Assembly: GCA_019096195.1 (NCBI GenBank)
Contig: JAGTXK010000073.1
Span: 1,116,001 to 1,180,000, forward strand
DNA from: Boletus sp. NGJ
Lineage: Eukaryota; Basidiomycota; Agaricomycetes; Boletales; Boletaceae
Direction: 5' to 3'
Length of the DNA: 64,000 nucleotides
The notes beneath the pieces are model-generated. The model searched no databases. It saw only the letters and a program-made list of their open reading frames with translations, and was not told the DNA's origin. Positions 1 through 13,300 of the stretch are shown in pieces; the stretch's first letter is position 1; each line of letters starts with the position of its first letter. The position numbers and the translations under genes were made by a program.

Positions 1-1489
1 GCCAGCCGAATGACTGAAAGGTATTTGTGTTGAGCGTGAATCCACCTCAATGACTTCAGGAAAGAGGGAAAAATTCAAACCTTCGCTAGCTTCCAAGATA
101 GGACAGCATAGACCAACAAAGCCACAGCATTCAACACCAAGCTTGGTATTTCAGCGGCTGAACGAGATTGCCAGTAGTTCGGAAGGAGGTTGATAGGGTG
201 ACAAGCTCCATTTGTCGTCATTCCTGCGAAATCACTGCGAAACTGGGCAGAGTTGTAAATCTGGAATCCCGCCCATCCAGTAGCCACCAGATGAGTTAGG
301 AGGGAAGCTATCCTGAATACGGTATTAGGTTCTGATGAGAGGTTCTGATGATACAACCCTCACGTATGCGGAACCGATTCGTTCAGAATCTACAGAGAAT
401 CAGACCATATGGCTTTCTGTCATTGAATTAATACTCACTGCAACAATCGACATCCCTAACAACCAGATCTGGAACATAATAAAGGTGAGGTCTTCCCTCT
501 TGGTGTTTCGAAGGCTAGAAATGCTCTTTTCAAAAGACCAGTCACGGTGCATCTGTTCCATCGTACGCACATCTGGACGGGCCAACCTAAAGCCCATAAG
601 CACTCTCTGTCAAGAATCGCGCTCTCGTTGTCCCATCCAAAACCGTTGACGATAACTTGCACTGTGCCGTTGATGTTGACAGCTTCAGTAGCACTTGGGA
701 CACGCTAACCTCATAGGTGAACAAACATTGCCATGTATACAACACGAGGGCTGACCTTGACAACTGCGCTTTCACCGAGTATCCATTCGTCCCAACTCCC
801 GCTCTTTTTGTCTGCGGTGGTTGTTGGAGTAGGGGTTGAGCTGAAGTAAGAAGACTTTGTAGTACTCGTGGAGTTGTTGCTAATGCTGGTTGTCGTCGTC
901 AGATGAGATTGCCCCGCCATCGCAATTGAGGCCGAACTGGAATTGGAAGATTTCGCACTGATCGTGGAGGTGCCGCTAATACTATCAATCGTAGTCACAG
1001 GCGACGGATATATTGTTGTATTCATTGTCACGGCCGCTACGGCAGATGTGGGCACCAGGGTGTTGTTGCCGACCATTCCATCCCATATCACTTGGCATGA
1101 GCTAGTACTGAATGAAGTTGGTACAGTGTCGCAAAGCCGAAGCTCGTTTCCCAAAACGTAAAACGCATCTGGGTTGATAGCATCGCCTTGCTCGATGATG
1201 GAAGCCAAGAAATCAGTTGCTTGAACATTGATCTGGAAGGCTTGCACTTGAAAAATCAGTTGGAGAATGCAGTGCAATACTGAGACGACAAAGTAAGCGG
1301 TCGCAGTTCTGGTGAGTGTTATTCGGTCCCACTACAGAGATAGGTCAGGAAGTTGAGTAAAGTCGGACATCTCGAGGTTAATAATGACGGTCTCCTTGGC
1401 TGAAGGAAACTCGTCCAAGAATTATCACTCACAAAGAGCTTTATTTTGGCGGGAAGAGGGAAGATTTCCCAAACGTCCTTAATGCGCAT
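1..1489 (-). CDS. Conserved multi-pass membrane protein of unknown function (3' end beyond the window)
   Basis: Several coding blocks read leftward off the window edge. The block near 1330-1200 reads LTRTATAYFVVSVLHC, a membrane segment. It is followed at about 1200-780 by a luminal-looking region rich in Ser and Thr, with paired Cys near RLCDTV and SSCQVIW. Blocks at 600-430 (FRLARPDVRTMEQMHRDW, then a hydrophobic FIMFQIWLLGMSIV) and 356-80 (VATGWAGFQIYN, then INLLPNYW and a last hydrophobic stretch) continue it. Introns of about 50 nt join them. I recall similar unnamed proteins in agaricomycetes but know no function. The start is uncertain. An ATG at 1489 opens MRIKDVWEIFPLPAKIKLF, which reaches a GTGAGT donor and joins in frame. 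Another short exon with an ATG at 1798 and a GTATGT donor could be the true start. Confidence 0.6.
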
Positions 1490-1798
1490 AGTCAATTATG
1501 CGCTGCTGAGTCGAGGGAGGTCAGGTTATGCGACTAAACGCAGTGTGCCCCGATAAATGCGGGCACCTGTCACGCACCAATTTTGCACAAACTACAAATG
1601 AATGGCGATGCCACTCTAACGGCAAGAGAATAAAATAACAGGACTTCCTTCGAGGAACGCGGGCAAAGGGACTGAGGAGTGGAAAGCCTGCTTTGTCACT
1701 CCTGTTGGGTTGCAGAGTCAAGGAGAATGGTGGATACAAAGGAAAGTGAATCGCGTTAGGCTAAACATACCATAATCCGGTGTTCTTGAAGTTGTCAT

Positions 1799-2741
1799 GG
1801 TGAGCTACACTCAGGCTGGTGGGAATACTGCCATCTAGAATAAATCCAGTTTGATCAGAAAAGGTCTCATCGACAAATGCGTCGTTTCTCTTTGGCTATT
1901 TTGCGATTCCTCCTAGCGACCAGTCGTACACTGTCTCCACTACTTCACATACGTGATCCTGCCAATATCGAACCAAAAAAAATCACTCACGATCTCCACT
2001 CAAAGTGAATTTTGTAGGCTACCATATGCAGAAACGACGGTGGCACAAGGCTGGCAGTTCGGAGGCCGTCAACCAAGTGGCTCCACTACATTCAACTTAC
2101 TTTAGTCTCGTGCGAGTGAACATTATACTTGGGAGGCTTAGCCAGATGAGCCTCAGTCATGGTCCCCTGGCCCTGCCACCAGCCTTGGACCTACTAACCA
2201 GTTAAAAGGAGTCCAGCTAACCCTACTTTAGGGGTCGTGTAGCTTCTATCTGAGATGCAGATTTGCCAAATCAGTCACCTTTTATCAAAGACATGACCAA
2301 ACACTGACGATGCAAAAATGACACATGAGGTCTTCGTGACTCTTATCACACCGGATTGACTCAGAAACTGTGGTGGTCAGACTAGAGACTAGGGACAACA
2401 ATAGTAGAAGCACACCAATGATAACTTGAACTAGCCGAAAGTTCAACGTTCAGAGTATGCCGCATCCAAATCACAACGCAGCTATGTAGAATGTGTGACT
2501 CATCCTGTGACCCCGACATCATATTCAGTCACGCACATACGCTACTACTACATACCAGATAACTTGCCAGCCATGTTCAACACTTTTCGCCACGTAAAGG
2601 AAAGCCTGGTCTAGTACAACTTCTTCCCCCCTCACAACGCTCCACTCTTCGTAGCCTGTACAGTGTCCAACGAACGCGCAGGTGATTCTACCGTATTGAT
2701 TTCTAACAAACGATCAATCTCCTCGGACCTTTACAACCAAG
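1799..2741. other. Intergenic region between divergent genes
   Basis: This stretch of more than 900 bp separates the leftward membrane-protein gene from BRF1. Only short open frames occur, such as 2005-2205, and none resembles a known protein or has splice partners. It probably holds both promoters. I see no repeat, RNA gene or mobile element. Confidence 0.5.
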
Positions 2742-4965
2742 ATGGTATGTCGCCCGTATAAGCCCCCCATGCTATGCCATCTCACCCCTTTTCAGACCGT
2801 CTGCACAGATTGTGGGGGTACAGTAATCGAATATGACCCCGCTGCAGGCAACGGATTCTGTATAAAATGCGGGACCGTGGTGGAAGAGAACACCATCGTG
2901 TCCGAGGTCACCTTCGGCGAGACTTCTACTGGCGCGGCAATGGTACAAGGAGCGTATGTTGGACAAGGCTCAAGTGAGTCACGTCCTCCAGTGGTAGAAA
3001 TCACAAATCTCAGTCTTGGTCAGCCCACGCTCGTATGAGCGGTCCCTTCGGGAAGAGGGGGAGCGTTGAATCTCGCGAACAGACAATTGCGAATGGTACG
3101 TGGCTTCAAAATGTCAAAGGACCTCCCCCAATGACACTTGAACAGCTAGTAGAAAGATTCAGAGTCTTGCAACAGCCCTCCATCTCTCCGAGGTAGTCGC
3201 ACTAACCGCAACACGTCTCTATACCCTTGCTGTAGAGCATAAATTCACAAAAGGACGAAGAAGTGTCAACGTAGCTGCCGTTTGTCTATATGTCGCATGC
3301 AGACAGAAGGAAACGCGAAACTACATGCTTATCGACTTTTCCGACATTTTGCAGGTGGATATTGTACGATTAAAACGTCGTTATCCTGCTGATCGTATTT
3401 CTAGGTAAATGTCTTCGAGCTCGGCCATACCTATCTCCAGCTAGTGCAAACTCTTAATCTCAAACTTCCTCTCGTGGATCCGTCACATTACATTTCCCGA
3501 TTCGCTGCATTGCTTGAGTTCGGTGAGGAGACCCACAGGGTCGCCACCGACGCTGTCCGACTTGTCCAACGGTTTGACCGGGACTGGGTCACCAAGGGAC
3601 GACGACCGGCCGGTATATGTGGTGCAGCACTTCTCCTCGCTGCTCGCATGAATAATTTCCGGAGATCTGTGGAGGAGATTGTACAGGTTGTTAAGATTGC
3701 CGACACCACATTGAAGAAACGTCTTGAGGAATTCAAGAAGACGCCCAGTGGGGCACTGACGCTGGCAGACTTCAGAACGGTATGGTTGGATGAGGAGATG
3801 GATCCACCTGCATTTACAAAGGGAAGGGAACGGGAGGAAAGGGAAAAAGAGAAGACTGGGATTGGACCCAAGGAGGTTCACACTAAGAACCGGAAGGGAA
3901 AGCAGAAAAGAGTGGACAATGTGGAGGAGGGGGAGGGGGGGGAAGAAGAGGAAGAGGAAGAAGAGAGAACCCAACCCCCATCTCAACAAGTCGTGCCTCC
4001 CCCACCAGCGATAGATCCAGCGCTTTTCAATCAAGGGATCCTTGTGGGCACAACAGCACCTCCGCCTCTCTTCTTCCCCGAGGAAGATGAAGAAACAGCC
4101 TATGCTCATATCGACCCAGTCCTTCGATTGAGTACCGAGGACGCAACAGCTCGGTCTGCTATGGGCATTGAAGAAACCGTCGACCAAGCCCTTGCGGAGG
4201 AAGTAGCAACTTTTTTGCAGAATTCACAAGGCCTCTTACTCACCGAAGCACTTGACGAAGCAGAGGAACGGCGTCATGCACACTTTACTGAAGTCGATGA
4301 ACTCAAAGGCCTTGACGAAGAGGAACTCGAACGCTTTCTTCTATCCGAGGAAGAGGTTAAAATTAAAGAACGTGTATGGGTAGAAATGAATCGCGAGTAT
4401 TTGGAAAATATTGCTAGTATGTTTCTCATTCTCCACTATCGCGTTATGTCATTCAAGGGGATTTCACAGCAAAAACAGATCAGTTGGAAGAAGGCGCGCA
4501 ACATCCAAGAAGTCGCAAGGTTTGTCTCTCGCATAGACTCTGTCTGTGCTTTCGTTGTTTTACTATGTCAATTTTTTCCAGCGACGAAAAACGGTCATGA
4601 AACCTCGCGATGAGTCCACACCGTCCGGGAGAACTGCTGCTGAATCAGTCCGCAACCTCCTCAAGAAAAATGCAAAGTATAGCAAACGAATCAATTACGA
4701 CGCACTCAAAGATCTCTTCATAGACGGTGGAAATCCGAACATCAATTTTGATGAGAAAGACGACTTGTACTCGATGGATGATAAAATGGAGGATGTGATA
4801 GTGGAAGAGGGAGGTGGTGGAGTAGGCAGCCAGAAAACCTCAGAGTCAGCATCCCGGAATCATGACTTTCCCAACACAACGCGCGATGGAGAGGAAGATG
4901 GAAGCGAGAAGGGGAACGAAGAACCTTATGTTGGCTGGGATGACGCATATGAGCAGGAAGTATGA
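2742..4965 (+). CDS. BRF1: RNA polymerase III transcription factor TFIIIB subunit Brf1
   Basis: Brf1 bridges TBP and RNA polymerase III at tRNA and 5S gene promoters in the nucleus. Exons 2742-2744, 2796-2973, 3024-3095, 3146-3354, 3405-4416, 4470-4519 and 4582-4965 give an intact 635-aa frame. The N-terminus is a zinc ribbon (Cys4, Cys7, Cys23, Cys26). It is followed by ARMSGPFG and two TFIIB-type cyclin folds (blocks SLATALHLSEVV, CLYVACRQKETRNY, RRPAGICGAALLLAARM). A Glu-rich low-complexity linker occupies about 3880-3970. The last exon carries the conserved Brf1 homology block ending KRINYDALKDLF, then an acidic tail. The first coding exon is only the ATG codon, followed by GTATGT. The gene converges on the PRELI gene. 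Confidence 0.96.
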
Positions 4966-5222
4966 AAATTTTATTGCGATATTATAATCCCACTAGTACT
5001 GTTTGACCGCTTTCGAATTCCGTGACTGTATGCATAGAATCAGGTAGTAGGCCGCTAGCATGATTCCGGGTCCAAGAAATACATTACATATGTAGAATAG
5101 TCATAAGTGTATTGTCTTTGCGACTTTTTAGGACAAATCTATGAATGCTGGGATGCAGGATGTGAGTAAGCTGTGGTTTCTGATGCAACAGCATAATGAG
5201 AACGAAAAACCACGGGAAGTGG

Positions 5223-5882
5223 CTATGGTGCTGCCTGGGATAGCTGTGGTTGCTTTGGTTCCCACATTGTCCTCAGAACGTCCGAAAACCCGGCCTTGCC
5301 CAGCTTCGCATTTTGCTCGAACCTCTGCACGAGCCAACTCTCTAGTCTATCCGTCATAGCCCGCCACATTGCCATGCGTGCTTGTATTTCTGCGGTTTGC
5401 GTAAACATTGTCTGGTGGGAAGACGTCGGGCTATATTGTATCCGTTCATAACAGGATGCGAATTGAGATAAGGAAAGGTTGACGGAGGTGATCGTTGCTC
5501 TTTGCGTTGCGGGATCGACGAACGATATCTCGCGTACGTAGGCATCTTCCGATCCACCGAACAACTAGAATTTTTGAAGAGGAAAGCGAGTCAGACCACA
5601 CCCTGTGAAGGAGATCGACATACTTTGACGATCCAAGTGGGCGCCTTTTGTTTGCAACCTAACACACGTTCTGTCCGTATTATTCCAGTAGCTGGGTCGA
5701 CCGAACGATCTACGACATCGACCGTCACGACGTGCGTGCAGTGTGGATTTGGGTATTTATGCCATATTCCAATGACGACGTGAGACCAGGGGTGGCTAAA
5801 GGAGCCATCAGGGGTGCCGCAGCTGTCAGCGCTCATGAGAATTTACGCACTCATACTTGAATGACTGGGAGAAGAAATGCAT
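5223..5882 (-). CDS. PRELI/MSF1-domain protein, mitochondrial phospholipid carrier family
   Basis: PRELI-domain proteins (yeast Ups1-3, animal PRELID/Slowmo) shuttle phospholipids across the mitochondrial intermembrane space with an Mdm35/TRIAP1 partner. Exons 5882-5857, 5795-5624 and 5564-5223 splice in frame to 179 aa, which is close to the family length. The product opens MHFFSQSFNHPWSHV and continues through VDRSVDPATGIIRTER, CKQKAPTWIVK, LFGGSEDAYVREISFVDP and MFTQTAEIQARM, all in family order. The C-terminal helix contains ESWLVQRFEQNA. The first exon is 26 nt and recognisable only by joining to HPWSHV. I cannot tell which Ups paralogue it is; the motif order looks more Slowmo/Ups2-like. 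Confidence 0.93.
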
Positions 5883-6205
5883 CGTCTCGAGACCGGGAAC
5901 AAACGGGGAAGCGAAGGAAAGTGGCTGAGGCGCAGTGTCTGACGACCAGCGGGCTCGTGATCCTGAAATTTGTGCCGGTCTCAGACATCCGATTGGCTAC
6001 GGGACGGCTCGGCAAGTTGCCAAATTTTATTTGGCAGGTTATTCTCACGCTCTTAGATCACCTCAGTTAGCACCTCTATTATGTTGCTGCTACGTCTACT
6101 ACTTGGTCAGCTAGTAACCGGAGCCCCGTAAGACGTGACTTGAGTTTCGGTCTAAAAAGTACCGCATCAACGCTCACGAGACCCGCCTTAACGGGCAGAA
6201 TCCAC
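5883..6205. other. Intergenic region (PRELI promoter, ABC transporter 3' flank)
   Basis: About 320 bp lie between two leftward genes. The open frames here do not extend into any recognisable protein. I see no repeat or RNA gene. Confidence 0.5.
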
Positions 6206-9031
6206 TTACACCTCCAAAAGTTTTGCCTGCAGCTCCTCCTGTTCTTTTTGGAGCAATAGTCGCTTGTCCGCATTCAACTGCGTGCTGCAAAATGATCAGT
6301 AAACATACACTTTCGAGCACCCCTGGTCAGGGTAGGAAGGCGACGTACAACACGTATCCGCCTTGTCCATCAAATTGCAGGATTGTGGAATGATACTTCC
6401 ACAAGGATGGTCGGTGAGAAACAGTCAGGAGCGTGATACCCAGGGCAGTGGCTTGTTCCATCATCTTGCCCTCCATATCTGGCGGAACGAGCGAGGTGGC
6501 CTCATCGAGAATGGCGTACTGTACCGATATTCAGTATCCTTTCCGGCAGGGGTGTTCAAAAGGAGAAAAAAACTTGCTTTAGGTTTATGATAAAATAATC
6601 TTGCCCACGCAATCTTCTGTTGATCACCACCGCTCAAGGCTTCCCTCCATTCACGGGTGACGCCCCATCCACCCTCACGTTCCACAACGTTATCCATCCC
6701 TACCACGGCAAGAATAGCGAGAAGGTTGTCATCCGAAATTCCTCCTAAGGATTCCGTCAGGATTGATATGAATAAAGTCACATAGGGACCCACGAGCTTT
6801 CATCTGCTCTTGTGAGTGTGGGTAAATGACCTGATCACGAAGCGTACCCAACGAGAGATACGGTCGCTGAGGGATTAAGATGAAATCTGATGCAGGTGGC
6901 TTTCGCACAACACCACCTAGAAAAACTGAGGAACAAGCCATCGCAAGGACGTGTTGAACGTACCATAAACGGGCCAAATTCCACCGAGGATACGGAATAA
7001 CGACGACTTCCCAGACCCTGAAAGAACACTAGAGTCGGAATCCTTTAAATACGGTGTAATCCATTTACCATTCGGCCCAACAATAAGCAGATGTTCCTAT
7101 ATCCTATGCAGTTACTGGATTTATCATATAAAGTGAAGACGTTACCCCTGGTTTTACGCTGAATGTCAAGCTCTTGAGCAGCACGTCCCCGTTGGGAGTC
7201 ACAATCGGGACATTTTCAAACTGGATGTCCTCGGCCTCAAAAATATCCCCCCGCTCGCTTATAACTGCTCATGATCTTATAAAGTGAGGCCACGCATTAT
7301 CCAAAAGACGCACCCTTGCTGTTCTCCCCTTCCAAGGCACTAGCTACAAGACCTTTCTCAAATTTACCTTTGCGCACATCCGACATCGTGTCGAGTAGGA
7401 GAGAAACGCGCGCAGTGTAACCTGCAAGTTCGGCCAGATCCTTGTAAGAGTACATCACACGACCCATCGCATCTAGAATCACGGATACCTGTCGATTGAC
7501 CTACCTGGAAAGGAGATGATGGGACATACCAGAAGAGGACAGTAGAAGCCTCCGATTTGTAACGAAACCTGGTGCAAGAATTAGTCGGGAGTAACTTAAA
7601 ATTGATGCTACGCCAACCTTCTGTGCGACTCCCGAGGTCACTATTCGAGAGACCAGGGAGCTTGAAGAAAACCGGGATGGCACAAACTACCAGCTTTACT
7701 GAATTTAGTCAGACGTACACATGAAAGTGTAACACTGACCCCAAAGCTTCCCCACAGCCATTTCACGATCCCTTCCTCGGCACAGCCATACCACCACCTC
7801 CGAGCCATGACCTTTTCTTCGTGCCGCACAAGCATCATGTACTCCTTCTCTATGATTTCTTTCTCAGCATCCTCGCCGCCGAAAAACGCGACTTCTTCAG
7901 CAAATTCTGCCAAGCGAGAATGTGTGTGCCTCAGAGAACCAGCGAGAGCGGCGGATTGAGCGGTGTATGTTCCAAACGAAGGTGTCACTGCTCGTACTAT
8001 ACTCTGTGTCAACCTAGAGGATACTTTCCGACAAAAGCGATCACATACATAATGCAGCAGATGACTGTATCAAAACTGTAAGGAGAACGAGCCCCTCTGC
8101 ACCGATGTTTCGGGATAGTTGGTAATTATAGAGAATGACATCAAGTATGGGTTTAGCCAAATTCGCATAGATGGCTGCAAGATGAGCAGAGAAGTGCTGA
8201 ATGTCATGTGTAATCATTCTACGTGCCCGTCAATGCCTCGGAGTGGTAAACACTTTATAAAACTTAACTGGTCAACATTCTTAATCCGATCATCCAAGTT
8301 TGCTGAAAAGGAAAGTGAGGAAGTTAGGATCACAAGTCGTGACATTCACTCACAGATTTTATAATAAACCTTTGAATCAGGTGTCTCGGATTCCTCGGCG
8401 AGGTATTGCTGGAGCACCTCGCGAGTCAGGCGAGTTCGGTAAGCAATGGCGAGCTTGTTCTGGACATAGCTCAACCAGCTGTTCGTCCAAGTTGCTGGGA
8501 TTGCTACAAGAAGCCAGCGAATGATGTTTAAAAGGAACTCGAACGACCTCCCTCTAACAAGTGATGCGACGATTCTTTTGGATGGGTTGAACATACGTTA
8601 ACGCTGGGTGACGGTAGTACTTACTTGCCATCGAGAGCGGCGACATATAAAGATATTGCAGTCCTAAATACCAGCAAACTGGAGTGCATGACGAGAAGAA
8701 GAGCCTCCTTGGAGCGGATGGAAGGGATGACTATTCTAAGGATGCCACCGAGACGCTGATAAAATAGTGCATCGACCTGGTGTAGTTTGAGATCACCGAT
8801 AACAAATTGGATGCTCAGGCTCACAGCGACGCGCGCAGGTTTTCCATCCCCCACAGGAACATTCTTGCTGTTCTTGGTGGGAGGACGAGCTGCGACGCCT
8901 TGATATGCGGCCAGGAGGACATAGAGGACGAAGCCAGTAGTAAGGCTGCGTTGTACGAGTGGTCGGTGGGATGCGTAGATGCGAGAAAAGTCGGCGATGC
9001 GCCTATGCGGTGAGACTCGGAGGACAGACAT
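6206..9031 (-). CDS. PXA1: Peroxisomal ABC half-transporter, ABCD (ALDP/PXA) family
   Basis: Family members import long-chain acyl-CoA into peroxisomes for beta-oxidation and work as dimers. The start at 9031 gives [19 protein letters not shown], then a first membrane helix ([15 protein letters not shown]) and ARPP. The half-transporter membrane domain follows ([40 protein letters not shown]). The nucleotide-binding domain has Walker A GPNGSGKSS, split by an intron near 7030-7065. It also has [22 protein letters not shown], signature [15 protein letters not shown], Walker [10 protein letters not shown] and [12 protein letters not shown]. The tail [15 protein letters not shown] is a predicted coiled coil. 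Introns are numerous. The start lies 100 bp from that of the divergent HAD gene. PXA1 versus PXA2 is inferred, not proven. Confidence 0.93.
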
Positions 9032-9131
9032 GACTCACATTGTGGGTTGGCTGCTGTCTCGCCGGCTGGCATAACCACAGACTGGACGACATGTGATTTG
9101 ACTTTATCCGGCACGCCCATCATACCCGTCC
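9032..9131. promoter_or_regulatory. Short shared divergent promoter
   Basis: Only 100 bp separate the start codons of the leftward ABC transporter and the rightward HAD-like gene, so both promoters and 5' leaders must fit here or overlap. It includes a CATGTGA box near 9093. No TATA box is obvious. Confidence 0.6.
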
Positions 9132-10072
9132 ATGCCCAACTGTGATATCTCATCCTCGTCGTTTCTCAAGGGCATCATAGCAGTCGACTTGGATGATGTC
9201 TTGAGCGGTACCAACGAACACATCGCAGCGTGTTCGTGTCCTCTTCCCAGTCCCTTCACAGCTTTTCACAAGGCCGGTATGAACAGGGCATAACGAGAAA
9301 TACGGTTCCGAGATTGGCCTGAACGACTTCTACTACTATTACTACTGGAAAGTACGTCCCTCACTTTGTTCGCCATGCGATCGGATCATCTAGATGCTCA
9401 TCCCAGAATCCCTGCTGGGGCCCACCTGCACAAACCCACAAGAAAGTCAGGGATTTCTACGCGACAGACTGGGTCTCATCGATCCTGCCGATCGACGGTG
9501 CACAAGAGGGCACTGCTGCCCTACGTCGTCTAGGCTATCGCCTCGTCATCATCACCGCACGCAACGAGCATGTCCGTGATGCTAGCTGGGAATGGACAAA
9601 ACGACATTTCCCTGGTTGCTTCGAGGAAATAATATGCACCGGACAGTTTGCTCTTCAGCAAAGGTTAGATGGTGTGCCGGGCGTCGATCAGGGAAATGTG
9701 ATCCCCAAGAAACTGTCAAAGGCAGAGGTTTGCATCCGCATCGGAGCAAAATTACTGATCGACGACTCGTTGGAAAATGCGGTGGCCTGTGCCGAATATG
9801 TCTCACCCAGTGGAGATGGTCTTGCGCCACCTGTGTTGCTCTTTGGAGACTACCAATGGAACAAAAGGATATCTCTTCCTGAAGACGAGCATGATGACAT
9901 GGTCTATGAGAGGCGAGTGGAGCTTGAAAACGGGAGCACTGATTTTCTGGTGGAAGACGCCCGACAGGGCGAGGAGGCTCTCGCACGGGCAAATGAGAAA
10001 TGCCAGAATTTCGTGCAGCGGGTCAAAGACTGGAAAGCGGTAGTAAGCTATGTAGAGGCATCGGAGGTGTAG
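9132..10072 (+). CDS. HAD-like hydrolase, 5'(3')-deoxyribonucleotidase-like
   Basis: Exons 9132-9231, 9287-9351 and 9407-10072 join in frame to 276 aa. HAD motif I is VDLDDVLS, with the nucleophile and acid-base aspartates at about residues 19 and 21. AAWHNEKYG and NDFYYYYWK follow. Motif II is IITARNEHV, with its Thr. A candidate motif III Lys lies in KKLSKAEVC, and motif IV is LLIDDSLENAV. This arrangement matches small HAD phosphatases related to NT5C-type nucleotidases. Close relatives I recall in basidiomycetes are unnamed, so the substrate is unknown. The acidic C-terminal stretch after about residue 215 (EDEHDDMVYERR) looks like a lineage-specific extension. Confidence 0.85.
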
Positions 10073-10342
10073 CGACCCCCTTTGGTTTGGATCAATCCTT
10101 TTGATTCCTGTGCGTGAAGTACCTTTACCGCTCGCTATGCTGCTGACTGACTTGCCATAGCTTTTCGATTTGATACCAACCTGTTATCCTTACCAAGCCC
10201 GGTACAAATGCTGCCTTCATTTTTGTCATCAGAGTGTAGATATACAATGTCGGAAAGTTGCAGGTCGTGTCGCGATAACTGGCATGTGGCTGATCAGTCT
10301 GGCAACGTTTTGACACGCTGCTACCAACTCGGCTTGTTCGCA

Positions 10343-13300
10343 ATGTCCTCTCAAACTGTGAAGCAACTACAGGACCCGCCAAGTGCAGGACTCGCCCACA
10401 ACTCAGCTCTTGATGTTCTGAACGGGAGCTTCGCAGATTCCGCTCATCTTGATGACCTGCAGCGAAGTTTGGATGACGCGCGTTGCAGCCAGGTACAACT
10501 CGAGCAACATGTTCGTGTCAAGTCAGCCAGTCTCTCTATCCGACGCTCATCTCTTCACAGCTTGTTGAATCGGAGAAAGAGGTCGACATATTGACGATTA
10601 ACACGCGAATAGAGGCTATCCTACAGCAGGACAAGGCGAAAGAGCTTGCTTCCCTGCGCGACAGTTTGGAGGACGACCTCGCCTACCTGTCCCATGACTT
10701 GATTTCCACCCTCAGTCCCACAGGGGATGACAATGCTCCCACTTTGCTTGAAGAAATAGAGACGATGCATCGTGCTTTAAAGGAACTCGAGAGCGTTCGG
10801 TCCTATGTTGCCGTAGTAGAACGCACCCTACAGCTCAGGTAAGAGATATGTGCCATACCGTATCTTCCTGCCTATTCACGCAAGCTGGAAGCGAGTGGTC
10901 TTCGTCGCAGATGCGTAATAGTACTTCCCCGATAACGACAGCAGCGACCTCAAAATACCAAGCTCTGCTAGCCTTTGTTAATGATGTGAGGCATTCATGC
11001 AGCCTAGTGGAAGACATTGGCAATTCGCATGGCTCCCTCACTCTTATCTCGTTTCTCGAGAGAATATGTGACAAGACATGGGGTGACATGAAGGCAATTT
11101 TATTCTCGTATGTCAGTCCTCAGCTCACCGTTGACTGTGCTTGATAATGGAGGTACAGAACGCTCATATCCGCTTCTGAGAACCTCAAGTGGCCAACGGC
11201 TGTTGATTATGTTGCCGCAAGCAAGGAGGACCGTACAACTTTTGAGTCTGCAGCCTCAGATTTGCTCAAGTTGCAAGAAATGTACGCATCCCCACCGAAA
11301 TTTCGATGCATTCCTACCTCACTGTGCCCCCCAAAAATATAGCGGAGAGTCTCTCCACCCACCCCGAGAAACCGAGGGCCTTTATCCACTACAGGCACTC
11401 GTCCACCCGGTAGCTTTACGTTTCAAATATCACTTCGACTCAGAGCGAGAGACGAATCGCTTAGATAGGGTGTGTAAGCCTTGTTGTCCGTGCGAGTTCT
11501 GTAGACCATTCACACCCATCTTTTCAGCCTGAGTGGTATTTTACGCACATCATCAATGTCGCCCATGATCACCGGCCATTCATGGAAGGTGTCATGCAAA
11601 GACTAATTCATGGCTCCAATTTTCAAGGTGTAAATGCATGGGTACGTGGTCTTATTTAACTTCGTCTCATGGGAACACCGACGCATTCGCAGCACAATTA
11701 TACGACCCTTCTCCTACCTGTACTTGAGCGAAAACTCAAGCATTCAGTTCCCGTGTTGCTAACCCGACCTGCTTTGCTAGCGCATACGGTGTATCAGTCA
11801 TTAATATTTGATTCTACCCTGCGTGACATGGGCTATGAGTTTGTCGTCCGGGACAACCAGGAGGCACACGATGAACGAAGGGAAGCCGAGCAAGGAGGTA
11901 TCAGTAAAGTAATCCTAGAACAAAAAGATTGGTTCAAAACTTGGTTGGAAGGAGAGAAAAAGTGTGGGTTCAATCTTCAATTTATTCAATTGAGATTGTG
12001 GGCTTACAGACAATGCAGTCGCGGATGATCAATACCACGAAATCATCAGTGCTTCTGACGCTTGGGTCGTTGCTGATGATGATAGACATGAATACGCACA
12101 GAACCATGCGGCCCGAGATGCTGACCTCAAGGCAACAACTTCGGCGCGGAGAATCAAGGCTCTTGTCGAGCAGGTGACTGGTGCGTCCTTGACCACTACT
12201 TCAGCCGTATCTGCTCACCCACCGCAGATCGCTACTCACCATTACCATCTTTCCGACAGCGCACACAATTTCTTGTCCACGTTCAACTCCCAATCCTGGA
12301 ATTATACCATTCCCGGATATCTTCATCGTTAGATGCGTTCGAGACACTCTCCTCTGCTCTTGTCCGCGCGGTACCCGGCGCGTTGGGTGTAGACGGCCCA
12401 AAGACAGACGGGCGGAAACTGACAGGAGGTGTCGAAGGTAGCCAGCGCTTGTGTAAGGCTTTGTTGAGCGCGAGGTACATAGAGAATGCTATGCGAACTT
12501 GGGGGGAGGAGGTGGTAAGCATGTCCACTGTTTTGTTGATCGTCTCCCAAAACAAGCGATGTCTAGTTTTTCCTGGAACTTTTGGGAGAGATCAACCTTC
12601 GCGCGTCTCTCCGCGTAACAACGGGATCGCATTCCTCTTTCCCTGAGCGCAATGCGCGGGACAATGATGGAGCGACGACCTCTGATGGAACTATCTTTGA
12701 AGAGCTTGTTACGCAATACGCAAAGCTTTCCGCACGAGCAGAAGATATGCTGGTGCAACAAATTTGCGGGGAATGTGAAGGCTCTCTCAAGTCCCACTTC
12801 TCCGCCTTGTCGACGTGAGTACTCGATGCATCCAGGAAGCCGTTGGGGGGCATCGACCTCTTCGCTGACCTACAAATTTCGTAGTCATATGCAGGACCCA
12901 GACGACAGTACAGTGGAAGTCGCCGTCCCAAGTACGTTACTGCCGGCCGTTGCGCTTCTATCATCCCATTTGGCCTTTTTACGGAGCACGCTTCCTGCCT
13001 CCGTCGTCACAAGACTCTACAGGCGGACTGCATCGCGAATTTCGGAGCACGTATTACAGCGGCTGGTGCTCTTCCGACCCAGCCTGACGCGTGGCTCGGC
13101 ACGGAGCGGGCTGACACGAACCCAAGCACGTGTCGTCCAAGCAGAATGCGAACTATGGACGGAATCCTCTCAAGTGGCAATGAACACGTCGCACGCTCGA
13201 ATTGAAAAACCGTGGAGCCGGTTACTGGCGGCTGGACGTCTGCTTGGCGCAGATCTACAGCAGCATGAAAAATTGCTCAGCACTTTATTCGGCGGGAAGA

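Noticed and set aside
2005-2205. 66-aa frame upstream of BRF1
   Set aside because: There is no homology, no splice partners and no coding-like composition.
3483-4187. 234-aa minus-strand frame inside BRF1
   Set aside because: It is antisense to the well-supported BRF1 exon 5. Its length follows from the low-complexity Glu-rich coding on the plus strand, and it resembles nothing.
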